DNA of 14,375 bases from positions 1-14,375 of the forward strand of contig JBLINP010000089.1 in NCBI GenBank assembly GCA_047639415.1, given 5' to 3'. Source of the stretch: OFTM34 sp047639415. Lineage in GTDB: Bacteria; Planctomycetota; UBA1135; GCA-002686595. Below, one piece after another: positions 6,591 to 14,375 of the stretch (the first letter of the stretch is position 1; every line of letters begins with the position of its first letter). The position numbers were made by a program, and so were the translations under genes. The notes under the pieces were generated by a model. It saw nothing but the letters and a program-made list of their open reading frames with translations. It had not been told where the DNA came from and made no database searches.

Positions 6591-7205
6591 GTGACCAGCG
6601 AATTCCAAACCGTCGCGGAGGAGTTTCAGTACGAAATAGAGCGCATCAAGGGCTCGCGTTTTGTGGCGTCCGTTGCGCCTTGCAGTTCGATGGATTCGGC
6701 GTTGGAACTTGTCGAGCGATTGCGCGCTGTCGACAAAGGCGCCAATCATCACTGTTGGGCCGTTCGATTGGGCGCAAAAGGCGAGCAGTTTCGATCGAAC
6801 GATGACGGCGAGCCGAGCGGTTCCGCCGGGCGCCCGATTCTCTTGCAATTGGAAGGCCACGATCTAACTCAACTCGTCGTGGTCGTGGCGCGTTGGTTTG
6901 GCGGAACGAAACTTGGCGTGGGCGGACTCATGCGAGCGTACGGCGGAGCGGCGGGCCAAGCTCTCGATAACGCCAAAGTGCGAACCGTGGTTATCACCAA
7001 GCGTCTGATCATCGAACATCCGTACGAATGCTCCGGCGCTGTCAGCGCTCTCTTCGCCGCGCGATCGATCCAATCACTCTCCGCCACTTACGATGCGGGG
7101 GTGCGCCTCGAACTCGAATTGCCCGAGCGCGACGTTGAAGAATTCACGCGGGAACTGAAGAACTGCACCGCGGCGCGCGCGACCGTGCGAACCGCTCCGG
7201 ATTGA
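6591..7205 (+). CDS. yigZ: YigZ / IMPACT family protein (UPF0029)
   Basis: The 204-aa protein has the two IMPACT signatures: DDGEPSGSAGRP (71-82) and RWFGGTKLGVGGLMRAYG (101-118). A C-terminal ferredoxin-like domain follows (~135-200), and the length matches typical bacterial YigZ. Bacterial members have no agreed biochemical role; eukaryotic IMPACT regulates translation through GCN1. The start is GTG at 6591, with an AGGA-like site about ten bases upstream. It ends in a true TGA stop (7203-7205), which matters because it shows UGA normally terminates translation in this genome. It is the first gene of a likely three-gene + strand cluster. Confidence 0.93.
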   Translation: MTSEFQTVAEEFQYEIERIKGSRFVASVAPCSSMDSALELVERLRAVDKGANHHCWAVRLGAKGEQFRSNDDGEPSGSAGRPILLQLEGHDLTQLVVVVARWFGGTKLGVGGLMRAYGGAAGQALDNAKVRTVVITKRLIIEHPYECSGAVSALFAARSIQSLSATYDAGVRLELELPERDVEEFTRELKNCTAARATVRTAPD

Positions 7206-7258
7206 TCCGTACCGATTCGCCATTGCGCGGTATCCTGCCGCGCAGAATTGCTCCTTCG

Positions 7259-8473
7259 ATGCCAACCTCACCATTCAAGCGCCGCGCACTGACCTCGCTC
7301 ATCAGCACCCTCGTGGTCGTCGTCCTTGTCGACCTGTGCTTCTCAATTTTCGTCATCAAAGACGGCATGGTCGACGGGTTTCCGTTGCCGCCCTTCGGCG
7401 CCATCACCCACGTTCCGCGCCAGACCGAGTTCCTCAAGACCGTTGAAGCGGCCGAATCAAACCGCGACTCAATCGGTGGCTTTGACCAACACTTGGGTTG
7501 GACTTATCGGCCCAACAAATCTAAAAGCGACGGTTCAGCACACACCAATTCACTCGCTGCGCGTGGCCGTCGCGAGTATCCAGCGCAGCCCCCAGCTGCC
7601 GTCAAACGCATCCTTGCCTTCGGCGACTCCTTCATTTGGTGCGAAGAGGTTTCTGACCATCAGACTTGGGAGCACATTTACGAAAAGGTCATCCCGACTT
7701 CGGAAGTGATCAACTTCGGCGTCGGCGGGTATGGAACTGGCCAGGCCTTTCTGCGCTATCAAGAAGTTGGCCGTGAACTTGGTGCAGACGTGGTCGTCAT
7801 CGGGTTGCTACTCGAAAACATCGGTCGCAACGTCAATTGCTATCGCCCAATGTGGTCTCTGACGAGCTCATTGACGCGAACCAAACCGCGTTTTCAGTTG
7901 AACGGCGACGAACTGGTTTTGATTCCGCAGCCCTTTGAAACCGAAGCTGAGCAGCTCCGCGCGGTTCGAGACGAAAGCGTGCTCGACGTGGTGGCAGAGC
8001 ACGAATATTGGCGCGGTCCGATCGTGCCGACCGGCCGCGCCTCCTCATTGATGCGCCTCGCCGTGGGGTGGTTTGCTTATAAAGCTCGCCAACCGCACAC
8101 GCTTTGGCTTGCTCCCGAAAAGGAGCCCTATCGCGTCAGTGTCGTTATTTTAGAGCAGTTTCATCAAATGGCGATGAACGACGGAGCCAGTATAGCGCCC
8201 GTCTTGATCTTCCCTGCTCGCGAAGATCTCGAGTCGATTGCGAACGGCGAAGATCGCTACTGGAAGAACCTGATCGCCGACTTAGAGGCCCGTGGCATTC
8301 CCGTTTTGGATCTCAGCATTCCGTTGCTCGAACGATTCCAAGAACTCGCCGCTCAGAAAATGCAGCACCAAATGTTCTCCGGTTATCACCTCTCCTTCGA
8401 GAGCAATCGGATTGTCGCCAAGGAACTCGCACAATTCATCGAACATCAAAACCAACTGCCGAACAATGACTAG
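7259..8473 (+). CDS. Membrane-anchored SGNH/GDSL-like hydrolase family protein
   Basis: The ATG at 7259 gives 404 aa; a TTG at 7202 overlapping the yigZ stop would add 19 residues before the anchor and is less likely. A transmembrane segment at ~12-33 would place the rest outside the cytoplasmic membrane. SGNH blocks are visible: FGDSF (Ser124), NFGVGGYGTGQ (~152-162, oxyanion Gly), LLLEN (Asn187) and YHLSFESNRIVA (His377). The canonical Asp three residues before the His appears to be Ser374, so the Ser-His-Asp triad may be incomplete. Relatives act on acyl or acetyl esters of sugars, peptidoglycan or lipids; the substrate is unknown. Its last 8 bases overlap the alpha/beta hydrolase gene (ATGACTAG), so the two are likely co-translated. 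Confidence 0.83.
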   Translation: MPTSPFKRRALTSLISTLVVVVLVDLCFSIFVIKDGMVDGFPLPPFGAITHVPRQTEFLKTVEAAESNRDSIGGFDQHLGWTYRPNKSKSDGSAHTNSLAARGRREYPAQPPAAVKRILAFGDSFIWCEEVSDHQTWEHIYEKVIPTSEVINFGVGGYGTGQAFLRYQEVGRELGADVVVIGLLLENIGRNVNCYRPMWSLTSSLTRTKPRFQLNGDELVLIPQPFETEAEQLRAVRDESVLDVVAEHEYWRGPIVPTGRASSLMRLAVGWFAYKARQPHTLWLAPEKEPYRVSVVILEQFHQMAMNDGASIAPVLIFPAREDLESIANGEDRYWKNLIADLEARGIPVLDLSIPLLERFQELAAQKMQHQMFSGYHLSFESNRIVAKELAQFIEHQNQLPNND

Positions 8474-9251
8474 CGAAGCTACTCATCTCGCCGAAGTTCG
8501 AAGTGATGCTGGGAGTGGACTGCCGGTCGTTTTCATTCCCGGCTTGGACGGTAGCGGCGAGCTGCTACTTGGAACCGCTGCACGATTGCGGGCTCACTTT
8601 CGGGTTGTTTGCATGTGTTATCGCACGCACGGCGCCCCGCCGGCACAGGGCGATCAGTACAAAGATCTGGCCAAGAGCGTTGTTAACGAAATGGATCGCC
8701 TCGGAATTGAACGCGCGATCATCTTGGCCGAATCTTTCGGAGGAGCCGTCGCCTTCCGCACCGCAATCGACTCTCCCGAGCGCGTTGCAGCCCTCGCCAT
8801 CGTCAATAGTTTCGCGTTCTACCGGCGAACCCTACGCCTCGCCATCTCACGCTCGATCCTGCGCGTCGTCCCGCCTTCGGTCTACAAGCTCTGCCGCTAC
8901 CTTTTTGCGCCGCTAGTGCTCCTCGCTCCGCGCCGCGACCCCCAAGCGATCGCCGAGTTTCGAACCGCGCCACTACTCGACTTGTCGGGCGGCTATTTGC
9001 GCCGAATGAAGTTGATCGGAAGTTTGGAAATGCGCTCTGAATTGTCGCGAGTCACGCAACCTGTGCATCTGTTCGCGTCCACGCACGACCGCGTACTTAA
9101 CTCAGTACGCGCAGCCGAAGAAATGGCCGCGCTGCTTCCAGACGCCGAAATCACGATCCTCTCCAAAGCAGGTCACGTCGTCTTGCCGCTTTCCGAAGAG
9201 CCCTGGCTCGAGCGCCTGCAAACCTTGGCAGCGCGCTCCGATCTCCGCTAA
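8466..9251 (+). CDS. Alpha/beta hydrolase fold protein
   Basis: The ATG at 8466 gives 261 aa. An in-frame ATG at 8292 would overlap the previous gene by nearly 180 bp with no hydrolase sequence, so it was not used. The fold is clear: oxyanion-region PGLDGSG (25-31), nucleophile elbow AESFGG (Ser90, 88-93), a lid region rich in Arg and hydrophobics (~118-190), the acid in STHDRV (Asp208) and the base in KAGHVVLP (His237). The usual Gly before the nucleophile is Ala88, a tolerated change. It could be an esterase, lipase or thioesterase; the substrate cannot be told. Its stop codon overlaps the stop codon of the convergent gene on the other strand. Confidence 0.88.
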   Translation: MTSEATHLAEVRSDAGSGLPVVFIPGLDGSGELLLGTAARLRAHFRVVCMCYRTHGAPPAQGDQYKDLAKSVVNEMDRLGIERAIILAESFGGAVAFRTAIDSPERVAALAIVNSFAFYRRTLRLAISRSILRVVPPSVYKLCRYLFAPLVLLAPRRDPQAIAEFRTAPLLDLSGGYLRRMKLIGSLEMRSELSRVTQPVHLFASTHDRVLNSVRAAEEMAALLPDAEITILSKAGHVVLPLSEEPWLERLQTLAARSDLR

Positions 9252-9754
9252 TTGAAGTCGTAGATGTAAGACACGCGGCTCTTGTTCAGAATCGCGTAGG
9301 GCATGTCTTTGAGCAGCTTGAGATCCACATCGCCTTTGAACTTCAGGCCGCGGACTTCGGGCTTGTCCATCACGAAGAAGCGACGCGTTGCGCGATCACT
9401 GACCTCGTAGCTGTTGGGCCGCACGTTGCCGCTGATCTCAACGTTCAAGTTACCCGTGTAGAAAACTCGGACGCGATGCTGTTCGCGTTCGTCGTCGACC
9501 AGGTTCGCGGCGAAAGGATCGCCAGCGTTGTCGAGGAACTCGTGCGCGAGAATGATCTCGTCCACGTTGATGTGCAGCAGCGGCGTTTGAATCCGGTCCT
9601 GCGTGCCGAGGTCGATCAACGTCGCATTGCGAATCTTTAGATGGTACTTGCGGTACTCATCCAAGAGTTGACTCAGCCGGGTGTACTTGTTTTCGACTTG
9701 TCCCTTGATCAGGAATGAATCGGTTAGAAACAGGTCGGATACGATCGTCAACAT
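9248..9754 (-). CDS. Conserved-looking uncharacterised protein translationally coupled to folC
   Basis: I do not recognise a named family with confidence. The protein is 168 aa with no signal peptide or membrane segment. It starts MLTIVSDLFLTDSFLIKGQVE, then has a Lys/Arg/Tyr helix (~22-38), alternating strand-like stretches (RNATLIDLG, RVRVFYTGNLNVEISGN) and ends VSYIYDFN. It looks like a mixed or mainly beta protein. Its ATG (9754-9752) lies inside the last codons of folC, a 7-base overlap typical of coupled translation. Its stop overlaps that of the alpha/beta hydrolase gene on the opposite strand by three bases. Coupling to folC is suggestive but does not by itself assign a folate role. 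Confidence 0.82.
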   Translation of the reverse strand: MLTIVSDLFLTDSFLIKGQVENKYTRLSQLLDEYRKYHLKIRNATLIDLGTQDRIQTPLLHINVDEIILAHEFLDNAGDPFAANLVDDEREQHRVRVFYTGNLNVEISGNVRPNSYEVSDRATRRFFVMDKPEVRGLKFKGDVDLKLLKDMPYAILNKSRVSYIYDFN

Positions 9755-11034
9755 CTGTTGGTTGGGCTGAGGAAGGGTCGCAGAGCGCCGATCAGGTGTA
9801 GTGAACCTGTGACGAGCACGACACCGGTGGGAGTCGCCAAGTCGATTGCGCGGTTAAGTGCCACCCGGGGCCCGTCAGCCTTTTCAGCTGAAGGAAAAAG
9901 CTCCGTCGCGGCCTCCAAGATTTGCCCTGGAGAACGAACGGGGCCTGAACCCACGGATGTACAGACGAGCCTATCGACGGTCTTGTGAAGCACCTTTAGC
10001 AAGCCATCGAGCTGTTTGTCCTGTCCAACACCCAAAACGGCCACAACTGGTCCCCCGGAAAGTAATCCCATGCGCTCAAAGTCGCAGAGAACGCGCTCCA
10101 AGCTCGATGGAACGTGCGCACCGTCCAGCAGAACTCGCACGCCCTTAAATTCGCGAACCTCTAAACGACCGGGCAGTAGAGCGGACAATTGAACCTCTTG
10201 TGAGATTTTTGTCGAAAGCGGTTCGCCTTTCGAATCACAAACGCCACGCCGCTTCAACTCGCCCAACACTTCCTCAGCAAGAGCGAGGTTTTCATCCTCA
10301 ATCGTTTCCGATTCGACATCTGGACGCAGCACGGTCACGCCCAACTCGCGAGCGCGAGCTTCAATCACGGCCCCCGCTTCACTGCCCCGCTCCACTCGTG
10401 TCACCAAAGTTGCTCCACGATCAACGATCCCAACCTTCTCCGCAGCAATTTCTGCCCGCGTCGTTCCCAACACATCGGTATGTTCAAGATCGATATTCGT
10501 AACGACACAAACTTCGCCGGAGAGCGCGTTGGTTGAATCCAGTCGACCGCCGAGTCCGCACTCAACAACCGCCCAAATCACGTTTTGGCGCCCGAATGCG
10601 AGCATTCCGGCCGCGGTCAGAATATCGAACCAACTGGCTGTGATCGCGGCGGTCTCCTCGCGAGTGGCCGCCACTTGAGCATCCAGCGCGAGCTTCAAAA
10701 CCAGAGCCAACTCGTCGTCGTCGATTTGCGCTCCGCCGATTCGAATGCGCTCGTTGACCCGTTCGACGTGTGGCGAAGCGAAGACACCGGTTCGGATCCC
10801 CGCCGCTTCTAACCCGCCGGCTACTAACGAAGCGACCGAGCCCTTGCCCTTGGTCCCCGCCACATGCACCACTCGAAACTTGTTTTCGGGATGCCCAAGA
10901 CGAGCCAAAAGGTCAGAAGCGGGCTCGACAGTCACGCGCATGCCACTCGCCTGCGTTCCTGTCGCCGTCGCGCCACGGGAGCGCTGTTCCCAGTTGATCA
11001 GGCGCTCCAATCGCTCCAATTGGCCCTTCAACAT
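9748..11034 (-). CDS. folC: Bifunctional dihydrofolate synthase / folylpolyglutamate synthase FolC
   Basis: FolC joins glutamate to dihydropteroate and extends the polyglutamate tail of folates using ATP; it belongs to the Mur ligase superfamily and acts in the cytoplasm. The protein is 428 aa, the normal family length. Seen are the P-loop GTKGKGS (60-66), SPHVERVNERI (88-98), VECGLGGRLDSTNA (157-170) and NIDLEHTDVLG (180-190) followed by AAEKVGI, and in the C-terminal domain LLDGAH, the Mur-type Asp-Gly-Ala-His motif. The ATG at 11034-11032 fits the family N-terminus. It ends in TGA within the start of the next gene. It diverges from the Nudix-like gene across about 120 bp. Whether it has one or both activities cannot be decided here. 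Confidence 0.96.
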   Translation of the reverse strand: MLKGQLERLERLINWEQRSRGATATGTQASGMRVTVEPASDLLARLGHPENKFRVVHVAGTKGKGSVASLVAGGLEAAGIRTGVFASPHVERVNERIRIGGAQIDDDELALVLKLALDAQVAATREETAAITASWFDILTAAGMLAFGRQNVIWAVVECGLGGRLDSTNALSGEVCVVTNIDLEHTDVLGTTRAEIAAEKVGIVDRGATLVTRVERGSEAGAVIEARARELGVTVLRPDVESETIEDENLALAEEVLGELKRRGVCDSKGEPLSTKISQEVQLSALLPGRLEVREFKGVRVLLDGAHVPSSLERVLCDFERMGLLSGGPVVAVLGVGQDKQLDGLLKVLHKTVDRLVCTSVGSGPVRSPGQILEAATELFPSAEKADGPRVALNRAIDLATPTGVVLVTGSLHLIGALRPFLSPTNRC

Positions 11035-11156
11035 CGAGAACTCTTAACAAATTCAAAGTTCATCGCGCCAAGGTACGATAAGAACAGTCGGATCAATGCG
11101 TTCTTTTCGGTGCGAACTCCCGCTATGAACTACCCGATCCAAACAAGGTCGCCGAC

Positions 11157-11579
11157 ATGATCGAGTACATTCACCGAGTTAAAGTTTTCGTCTACGACAT
11201 TCGTGAGCAGAGTCCCAATTACTTGCTCGTGAGGGCGAGTCAAGGCATCGAAAGTTGCTGGGGACCGTTGCACAGTCCCATCGGGCTCGGCGATCAAATG
11301 GAAACGGCCATCCGTCGTTCGGTCAGCGAGGAACTCGGTTTGAGCCTGCCCGCCGAGCTCGTAGATCTAAAAATGCCCGTTCGATCCCTCCTCGGTGACG
11401 AAGAAATCATCGAGTGGAACTTCGGCTTCCGCGTCGCTCCCGAGCGCAACGAGCCGCGCCTCGACGAACGCTGGGCCGAATATCGTTGGGCTCAGTTTGG
11501 TGAAGCCTATCCAAAGCTCGAACTCGAACCCGATCGAGCAGCGATCGTGCGACTGCATACGATGCTCTCGACGAACTAG
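11157..11579 (+). CDS. Nudix-like hydrolase with a degenerate Nudix box
   Basis: The 140-aa protein has Nudix size and layout: an N-terminal strand pair (KVFVYD, NYLLVRA), a substrate loop, then the box region with GDQMETAIRRSVSEELGL at residues 45-62. Aligned to GX5EX7REUXEEXGU, the EExG half is intact (Glu58, Glu59, Gly61). However, the Glu of the RE pair is Ser55, the earlier GE is Gly-Asp (45-46), and the usual PGG is PIG. Since the RE and EE glutamates ligate the catalytic metal in MutT-type enzymes, activity may be altered. The C-terminal EYRWAQFGEAYPKL is a normal family ending. The substrate is unknown. It is divergent from folC and convergent with the DUF1501 gene, 25 bp away. Confidence 0.8.
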   Translation: MIEYIHRVKVFVYDIREQSPNYLLVRASQGIESCWGPLHSPIGLGDQMETAIRRSVSEELGLSLPAELVDLKMPVRSLLGDEEIIEWNFGFRVAPERNEPRLDERWAEYRWAQFGEAYPKLELEPDRAAIVRLHTMLSTN

Positions 11580-11604
11580 CGGCCCCCAATAATCGGATTG
11601 AAGC

Positions 11605-12819
11605 CTAGCCCAAAAGGTTGAGCTGTTCATAGCTCGCGCCTAAAACAGGAATCGAGTCGAGGCTGAAGAGTTTCTCGATCAACGTCGCGTACACCGACCT
11701 GAAATCCGTGGTGAAAATTAGGTCGTCTCCATCGCGCTCCACCAGCGATGGATGTTTTCCGTGTAAGCCGCCGGAGGCGCCGTCGCCCATTACGAACATA
11801 GGTCCCGCTGTTCCGTGGTCGGTTCCGCCCGATGCGTTTTCTACAACGCGGCGACCGAACTCCGAAAATATCGCGATCACTGTTCGTCCACGTGCATCCG
11901 ACTCGCCCAAGTCTTCGCGGAAGGCTTTGAGCCCGCGATCTAAGTCCGACATCTGGCGACTGTGCGTGCCGCGTTGGTTTTGATGTGTGTCGTAGCCGCC
12001 TTGTTCCAGCGAGATAACGCGGCAACCCAAATCGCTTTTGACCAGCGCGGCGGCCGTCCGCAATGAACTTGCAAGTCGACCATTGGGATATTCGACCGTC
12101 GTCTCGTATCCGGCCGCGGCATCGCGAATGCGACGCGATGAAGCAGACGCATCGCGCATGACTCCACGTAAGTGATCCAGGGCACCACCCTTGGCTTGCT
12201 TACCAAATTCTTCCGCCAAATCGGTCATCTCAGCCTCATTGCCGAGCCAGCGGTAGCTTTCGGGTTCGATGAAACTCACCGCAGGACTCGCATTTGAATG
12301 CAGCGAGAAGGGCAAGCTACCCCCGACATGCACGACGCGTTCCGAGTTGACCTTTGCTTTCATCAACGCTTCCGACACACGTCCAATCCATCCGCTCTTC
12401 ACTGCTCGGCCGTCCTCGGAAGCGGAGTGCCAAATGTCCATCGACTTGAAGTGCGATCGATTGGGATTCGGATAACCAACGCCTTGGACAATCGATAAGC
12501 GCCCCTCGCTGTACTCATCGCTCATGAACTGCAGTTCCGGATGCAATCCAACGTAGTCGTTGATACTCAGGACTTCATCTTTCGTGAAACGCGTCGCTTT
12601 GCGCGCACTCGCGTAGGCATCGTCGGCGTAGGGAATCACGGAGGACAGACCATCATTTCCACCGGACAACTGAAGAAGTATCAGCGTGTCGGGTTTAACC
12701 GCGTCGGCTCCCGAACCGCGATTGCGCATGGCGCTCAGAGGAATCTGCGCGATCACCGACAAACCCGCCAAACTGATGGTTTGGCCCAAGAACTCACGTC
12801 GATTCGAATAGAAAGTCAT
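11605..12819 (-). CDS. DUF1501 family protein with Tat-type signal
   Basis: The 404-aa protein begins SNRREFLGQTISLAGLSV, a twin-arginine export signal (Arg7-Arg8) with a hydrophobic stretch, so it is probably exported folded. Family features include LQLSGGNDGL (49-58), GGYDTH (274-279), FSEFGRR (318-324) and GTDHGTAGP (332-340), which resemble metal-binding segments of sulfatase/phosphatase-like folds. The biochemical function is not established. It starts 9 bp after the DUF1800 stop, so the two form an operon; this pair recurs in Planctomycetota and other phyla and is thought to act together. It ends convergent with the Nudix-like gene. Confidence 0.94.
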   Translation of the reverse strand: MTFYSNRREFLGQTISLAGLSVIAQIPLSAMRNRGSGADAVKPDTLILLQLSGGNDGLSSVIPYADDAYASARKATRFTKDEVLSINDYVGLHPELQFMSDEYSEGRLSIVQGVGYPNPNRSHFKSMDIWHSASEDGRAVKSGWIGRVSEALMKAKVNSERVVHVGGSLPFSLHSNASPAVSFIEPESYRWLGNEAEMTDLAEEFGKQAKGGALDHLRGVMRDASASSRRIRDAAAGYETTVEYPNGRLASSLRTAAALVKSDLGCRVISLEQGGYDTHQNQRGTHSRQMSDLDRGLKAFREDLGESDARGRTVIAIFSEFGRRVVENASGGTDHGTAGPMFVMGDGASGGLHGKHPSLVERDGDDLIFTTDFRSVYATLIEKLFSLDSIPVLGASYEQLNLLG

Positions 12820-12828
12820 AGTCGTTGC

Positions 12829-14375
12829 TCAGTTCAGGTTGGCTTCGGGAAGCGAGAGAATCAGATGAGCGAGCCGCCGAAGCGCGTGCTCTCGTTCGCC
12901 AGCGTTCAAGTCGCCTGCTTCCCGAGCGGTCTCCATAAACTTGAGAGCCGTCCAGCGCGAATCCTCAGCCGGACTCACCGCCAACAAGCTATCGAGCATG
13001 TAATCCACGATCTCCGAATCGCGTTCGATCGATTCCCGCGCGAGCCGCGCCGTGAAGTTGAGTACTGGATCCCATCGCGTTCTGCGCAACGCACGCATCG
13101 GCCGCGCGCTATCCGATAGCTCCTCGCGCATATCGAGCAGCCCCAGATAACTCCCGATCAAATTGCTGCGCATCATCACCGTTCCCGTCGTAATCCAGGC
13201 CTCGCCTCCCTCCCAACCTCGAACATTGGGCGGCTCGAATAATTGCTGCCCAAGCGCAGCAGCGCCCATTTGAAGCGCTTCTCCTGGAGGATCCAGATTC
13301 AATCTACGCGCGCAGCCGACCAAGAAATCGATTGGCCCCGCAATCCGACTTCCAACGACTTCATCGCGATAAAAGGCAGGGTCTTGAAACAGCTCTCGCA
13401 ACATTTCGGCCACGTTGTACTCGTGCTTCCTCAAAGCGACGGCGTACTTCTCCAATCGGTGTGAGCTCGGTTCGACACCTTCAAAGTACAACAACAAGCC
13501 ACGCGCCAAAAATCGCGCACAGGCTTCCTGTTGCAGAAGAATCTCGACGACGTCATCACCGTCTAAATCCCCGGTCGTCCCCAACAGTGTCTTTTCGCCA
13601 AAGTCATGCTGGCCTCTTCGAAAACGAAAAATGCCATTCCGATCCGACCAACCCGTAAACGCACGAGCGGCGTTCTTCACATCCTCTTCGGTGTACTGCC
13701 CCTCACCCAAGGTGAATAGTTCCATCAACTCACGCGCGAAATTCTCGTTGGGCTGTTTGCGTTTATTCGAATCGTTGTCGAGGTATTCGAGCATGGCGGC
13801 GTTGCGCGTCATGCTCGACAATAACTCTCCGAAGTTTCCGATCCCGAATTTGCGGAAGAGCTGGTTCTGCTCGATCATCTCGAAAGAACTCTTCACGTCG
13901 CGGTACGAACTCGTGAACCAACCGTGCCAAAAGAGCGTCATCCGTTCGCCGAGCGGGTCGACTCCGGCACGCATATTCGTCACCCACCAAGCCAGGAAAC
14001 GGTCGCGCTGATCCGTTTCTCGAATACGCATCTCCTTCTCTAATTTCGCCTGCTGCCTGGCGTTCCCCATCTCCATATCTTCCATCGCGGACATCTCGTC
14101 CGACATGCCGTCCGCTTTCATAATTCCGTCACGAGGCGAAAGGCGTTCGACGAAGAATGGCAGCTCCTCGACGAGTGCTCGTCCGATCAAATCATCAACC
14201 GTCGCCTGTAAACCGGCGCTGACCATGGCCTCGATTTCGTCGTTCGCCGCGCCGAACCCAGCGCGGTTGACCAAATGCTCGGCCGCTCGCGCGTTGAACT
14301 CGACCTCGGTTTGAAACGAAGCGTGCGAGGGCGTTGCTGCCACGCTCCAAACGAAAAGGATCGCGCAAGCCAGAC
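12829..14375 (-). CDS. DUF1800 family exported protein, 5' end outside window
   Basis: The reading frame stays open to the window edge. The upstream in-frame codons spell a hydrophobic stretch (LACAILFVWSVAATPSHA) that looks like a signal peptide, so the true start is beyond 14375; the GTG at 14343 is an internal Val. About 515 codons are visible. Family features are NRAGFG near the mature N-terminus, FWHGWFTSSYRDVK, NENFARELMELFTLGEGQY followed by an AARAFTGW segment, and NVRGWEGGEAWITT near the C-terminus. Members are large exported helical proteins of unknown function paired with DUF1501 proteins. An insert-like Met/Glu-rich segment (MSDEMSAMEDMEMG) lies about 80-95 residues into the visible part. 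It ends in TGA, 9 bp before the DUF1501 start. Confidence 0.94.
   Translation of the reverse strand, partial: LACAILFVWSVAATPSHASFQTEVEFNARAAEHLVNRAGFGAANDEIEAMVSAGLQATVDDLIGRALVEELPFFVERLSPRDGIMKADGMSDEMSAMEDMEMGNARQQAKLEKEMRIRETDQRDRFLAWWVTNMRAGVDPLGERMTLFWHGWFTSSYRDVKSSFEMIEQNQLFRKFGIGNFGELLSSMTRNAAMLEYLDNDSNKRKQPNENFARELMELFTLGEGQYTEEDVKNAARAFTGWSDRNGIFRFRRGQHDFGEKTLLGTTGDLDGDDVVEILLQQEACARFLARGLLLYFEGVEPSSHRLEKYAVALRKHEYNVAEMLRELFQDPAFYRDEVVGSRIAGPIDFLVGCARRLNLDPPGEALQMGAAALGQQLFEPPNVRGWEGGEAWITTGTVMMRSNLIGSYLGLLDMREELSDSARPMRALRRTRWDPVLNFTARLARESIERDSEIVDYMLDSLLAVSPAEDSRWTALKFMETAREAGDLNAGEREHALRRLAHLILSLPEANLN

Noticed and set aside
7202..7258. TTG at 7202 as start of the SGNH protein
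   Set aside because: The added 19 residues precede the membrane anchor without homology-like character; ATG 7259 is a better start. An overlap with the yigZ stop remains possible.
8292..8465. N-terminal extension of the alpha/beta hydrolase from the ATG at 8292
   Set aside because: It would overlap the SGNH gene by about 180 bp and adds no fold element; the ATG at 8466 with an 8-base overlap is usual operon spacing.
14341..14343. GTG at 14343 as the DUF1800 start
   Set aside because: The frame is open upstream to the window end and encodes a signal-peptide-like hydrophobic stretch, so the codon is internal.
1..14375. Global reassignment of UGA to an amino acid
   Set aside because: TGA ends yigZ, folC and the DUF1800 gene at the expected family lengths, so it is a normal stop in this genome.

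Overview
The window looks like chromosomal DNA from a Gram-negative-type bacterium of moderately high GC. The best guess is Planctomycetota or a relative. The main reason is the adjacent DUF1800 and DUF1501 genes, with support from a TlpA-like protein carrying a long helical N-terminal region, a DUF2752 protein and several exported hypothetical proteins. This is inference from gene content; there is no rRNA or phylogenetic marker to settle it. I see no tRNA, rRNA, CRISPR array, prophage or complete insertion sequence.

Layout. Positions 1-1031 (-) hold the 5' three quarters of rarA. It is separated from an upstream trmH/spoU-type rRNA methyltransferase (1236-2039, -) by a striking, almost perfect ~140 bp fold-back sequence plus a third partial copy of its tip. 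rsgA (2117-3067, +) diverges from the methyltransferase, so the first block is ribosome and genome maintenance. Positions 3204-5340 (+) form a two-gene operon: a secreted, acidic, Met-rich, Cys-free protein, then an exported TlpA/thioredoxin-like protein. A convergent R/G-rich exported protein (5458-6006, -) faces this operon across a symmetric bidirectional terminator. A small DUF2752 membrane protein (6081-6521, -) diverges from a compact + strand cluster (6591-9251) of yigZ, an anchored SGNH hydrolase and an alpha/beta hydrolase. This cluster converges, with overlapping stop codons, on folC and a coupled uncharacterised gene (9248-11034, -). A Nudix-like gene (11157-11579, +) is divergent from folC and convergent with the DUF1800-DUF1501 pair (11605 to the window end, -).

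Main discovery. The TlpA-like gene is interrupted by one in-frame TGA (5035-5037), exactly where the first cysteine of the W-C-G-P-C redox motif should be. The frame continues as G-P-C-R-S-E-M-P and on through a complete thioredoxin fold to 5340. Directly downstream lies a stem-loop with the geometry of a bacterial SECIS element. UGA is also used as an ordinary stop for yigZ, folC and the DUF1800 gene here, so a global code change is not the explanation. The simplest reading is a selenoprotein with a U-G-P-C active site, which a standard gene caller would split into two broken ORFs.
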